NCBI GenBank assembly: GCA_025963425.1
Contig: JAOPUQ010000188.1
Coordinates: forward strand, 1 to 5,710
Direction: 5' to 3'
DNA: 5,710 bases
Source of the DNA: Modestobacter sp.
GTDB lineage: Bacteria > Actinomycetota > Actinomycetes > Mycobacteriales > Geodermatophilaceae
Shown: positions 5,659 through 5,710 of the stretch, piece by piece
Position numbering within the stretch: the first letter of the stretch is position 1
Layout: each line of letters starts with the position of its first letter
Translations under genes and position numbers: made by a program
Notes under the pieces: model-generated
Told to the model about the DNA's origin: nothing
Database searches by the model: none
Seen by the model: only the letters and a program-made list of their open reading frames with translations

Positions 5659-5710
5659 GCGAGAACGGGGCCGGGCCTGCGGGCGGCGGCGTCCCGGCCG
5701 GCGGCAGCGG
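5655..5710 (+). CDS. Start of a downstream gene, product unrecognised (3' end outside window)
   Basis: GTG at 5655 overlaps the TGA of the second M16 gene in a GTGA junction, the same style as the ATGA junction upstream. The frame stays open to the window end. The 18 complete codons encode MSENGAGPAGGGVPAGGS, a Gly/Ala-rich and probably flexible N-terminus with no recognisable domain. The GGCGGCGGAGG stretch before the GTG is purine-rich but very close to it, so translation is probably coupled. The gene likely belongs to the M16 operon. Function cannot be assigned. Confidence 0.55.
   Translation, partial: MSENGAGPAGGGVPAGGS

Overview
The window is GC-rich throughout, in genes and gaps alike. 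It has GTG starts, ATGA/GTGA stop-start overlaps, DUF2510 architecture and two apparently leaderless genes with TAGGGT -10 boxes. Together these point to a high-GC actinobacterium. The style resembles Geodermatophilaceae (Blastococcus, Modestobacter, Geodermatophilus), but that family-level guess is inference. All six supported genes lie on the plus strand. The long ORFs on the minus strand and in other frames look like high-GC shadows.

Layout: (1) 1-834, the 3' part of an M20-family dipeptidase whose start lies outside the window. (2) 857-1816, a protein that keeps the serine/threonine kinase fold landmarks but has lost every catalytic residue. It is a pseudokinase with a short C-terminal membrane segment and an arginine-rich tail, preceded by a strong Shine-Dalgarno sequence and probably co-transcribed with the dipeptidase. 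(3) 1857-2750, a DUF2510 protein with one membrane span and an exported C-terminal domain, apparently started by its own leaderless promoter. (4) 2751-2977, a 227-base gap. It contains a small tandem duplication over the stop codon of gene 3, a hairpin that could terminate transcription, two identical 34-bp direct repeats, a palindrome and a second leaderless promoter. (5) 2978-4285 and 4282-5658, an M16 metallopeptidase pair. The first has the zinc motif HxxEH; the second lacks it but keeps the R/Y substrate-binding motif of the non-catalytic partner. (6) 5655-5710, the first codons of another gene coupled to the M16 pair.

Functionally, the M20 dipeptidase and the M16 heterodimer are both peptide-degrading enzymes without visible export signals. 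An intracellular peptide-turnover role is plausible. The pseudokinase and the DUF2510 protein sit between them and could form a membrane-associated signalling or scaffolding pair, but only adjacency supports that.

I see no clear evidence of a wholly new multi-gene system. The most notable items are the fully degenerate membrane-tethered pseudokinase next to a DUF2510 protein, and the duplicated 34-bp intergenic repeat.
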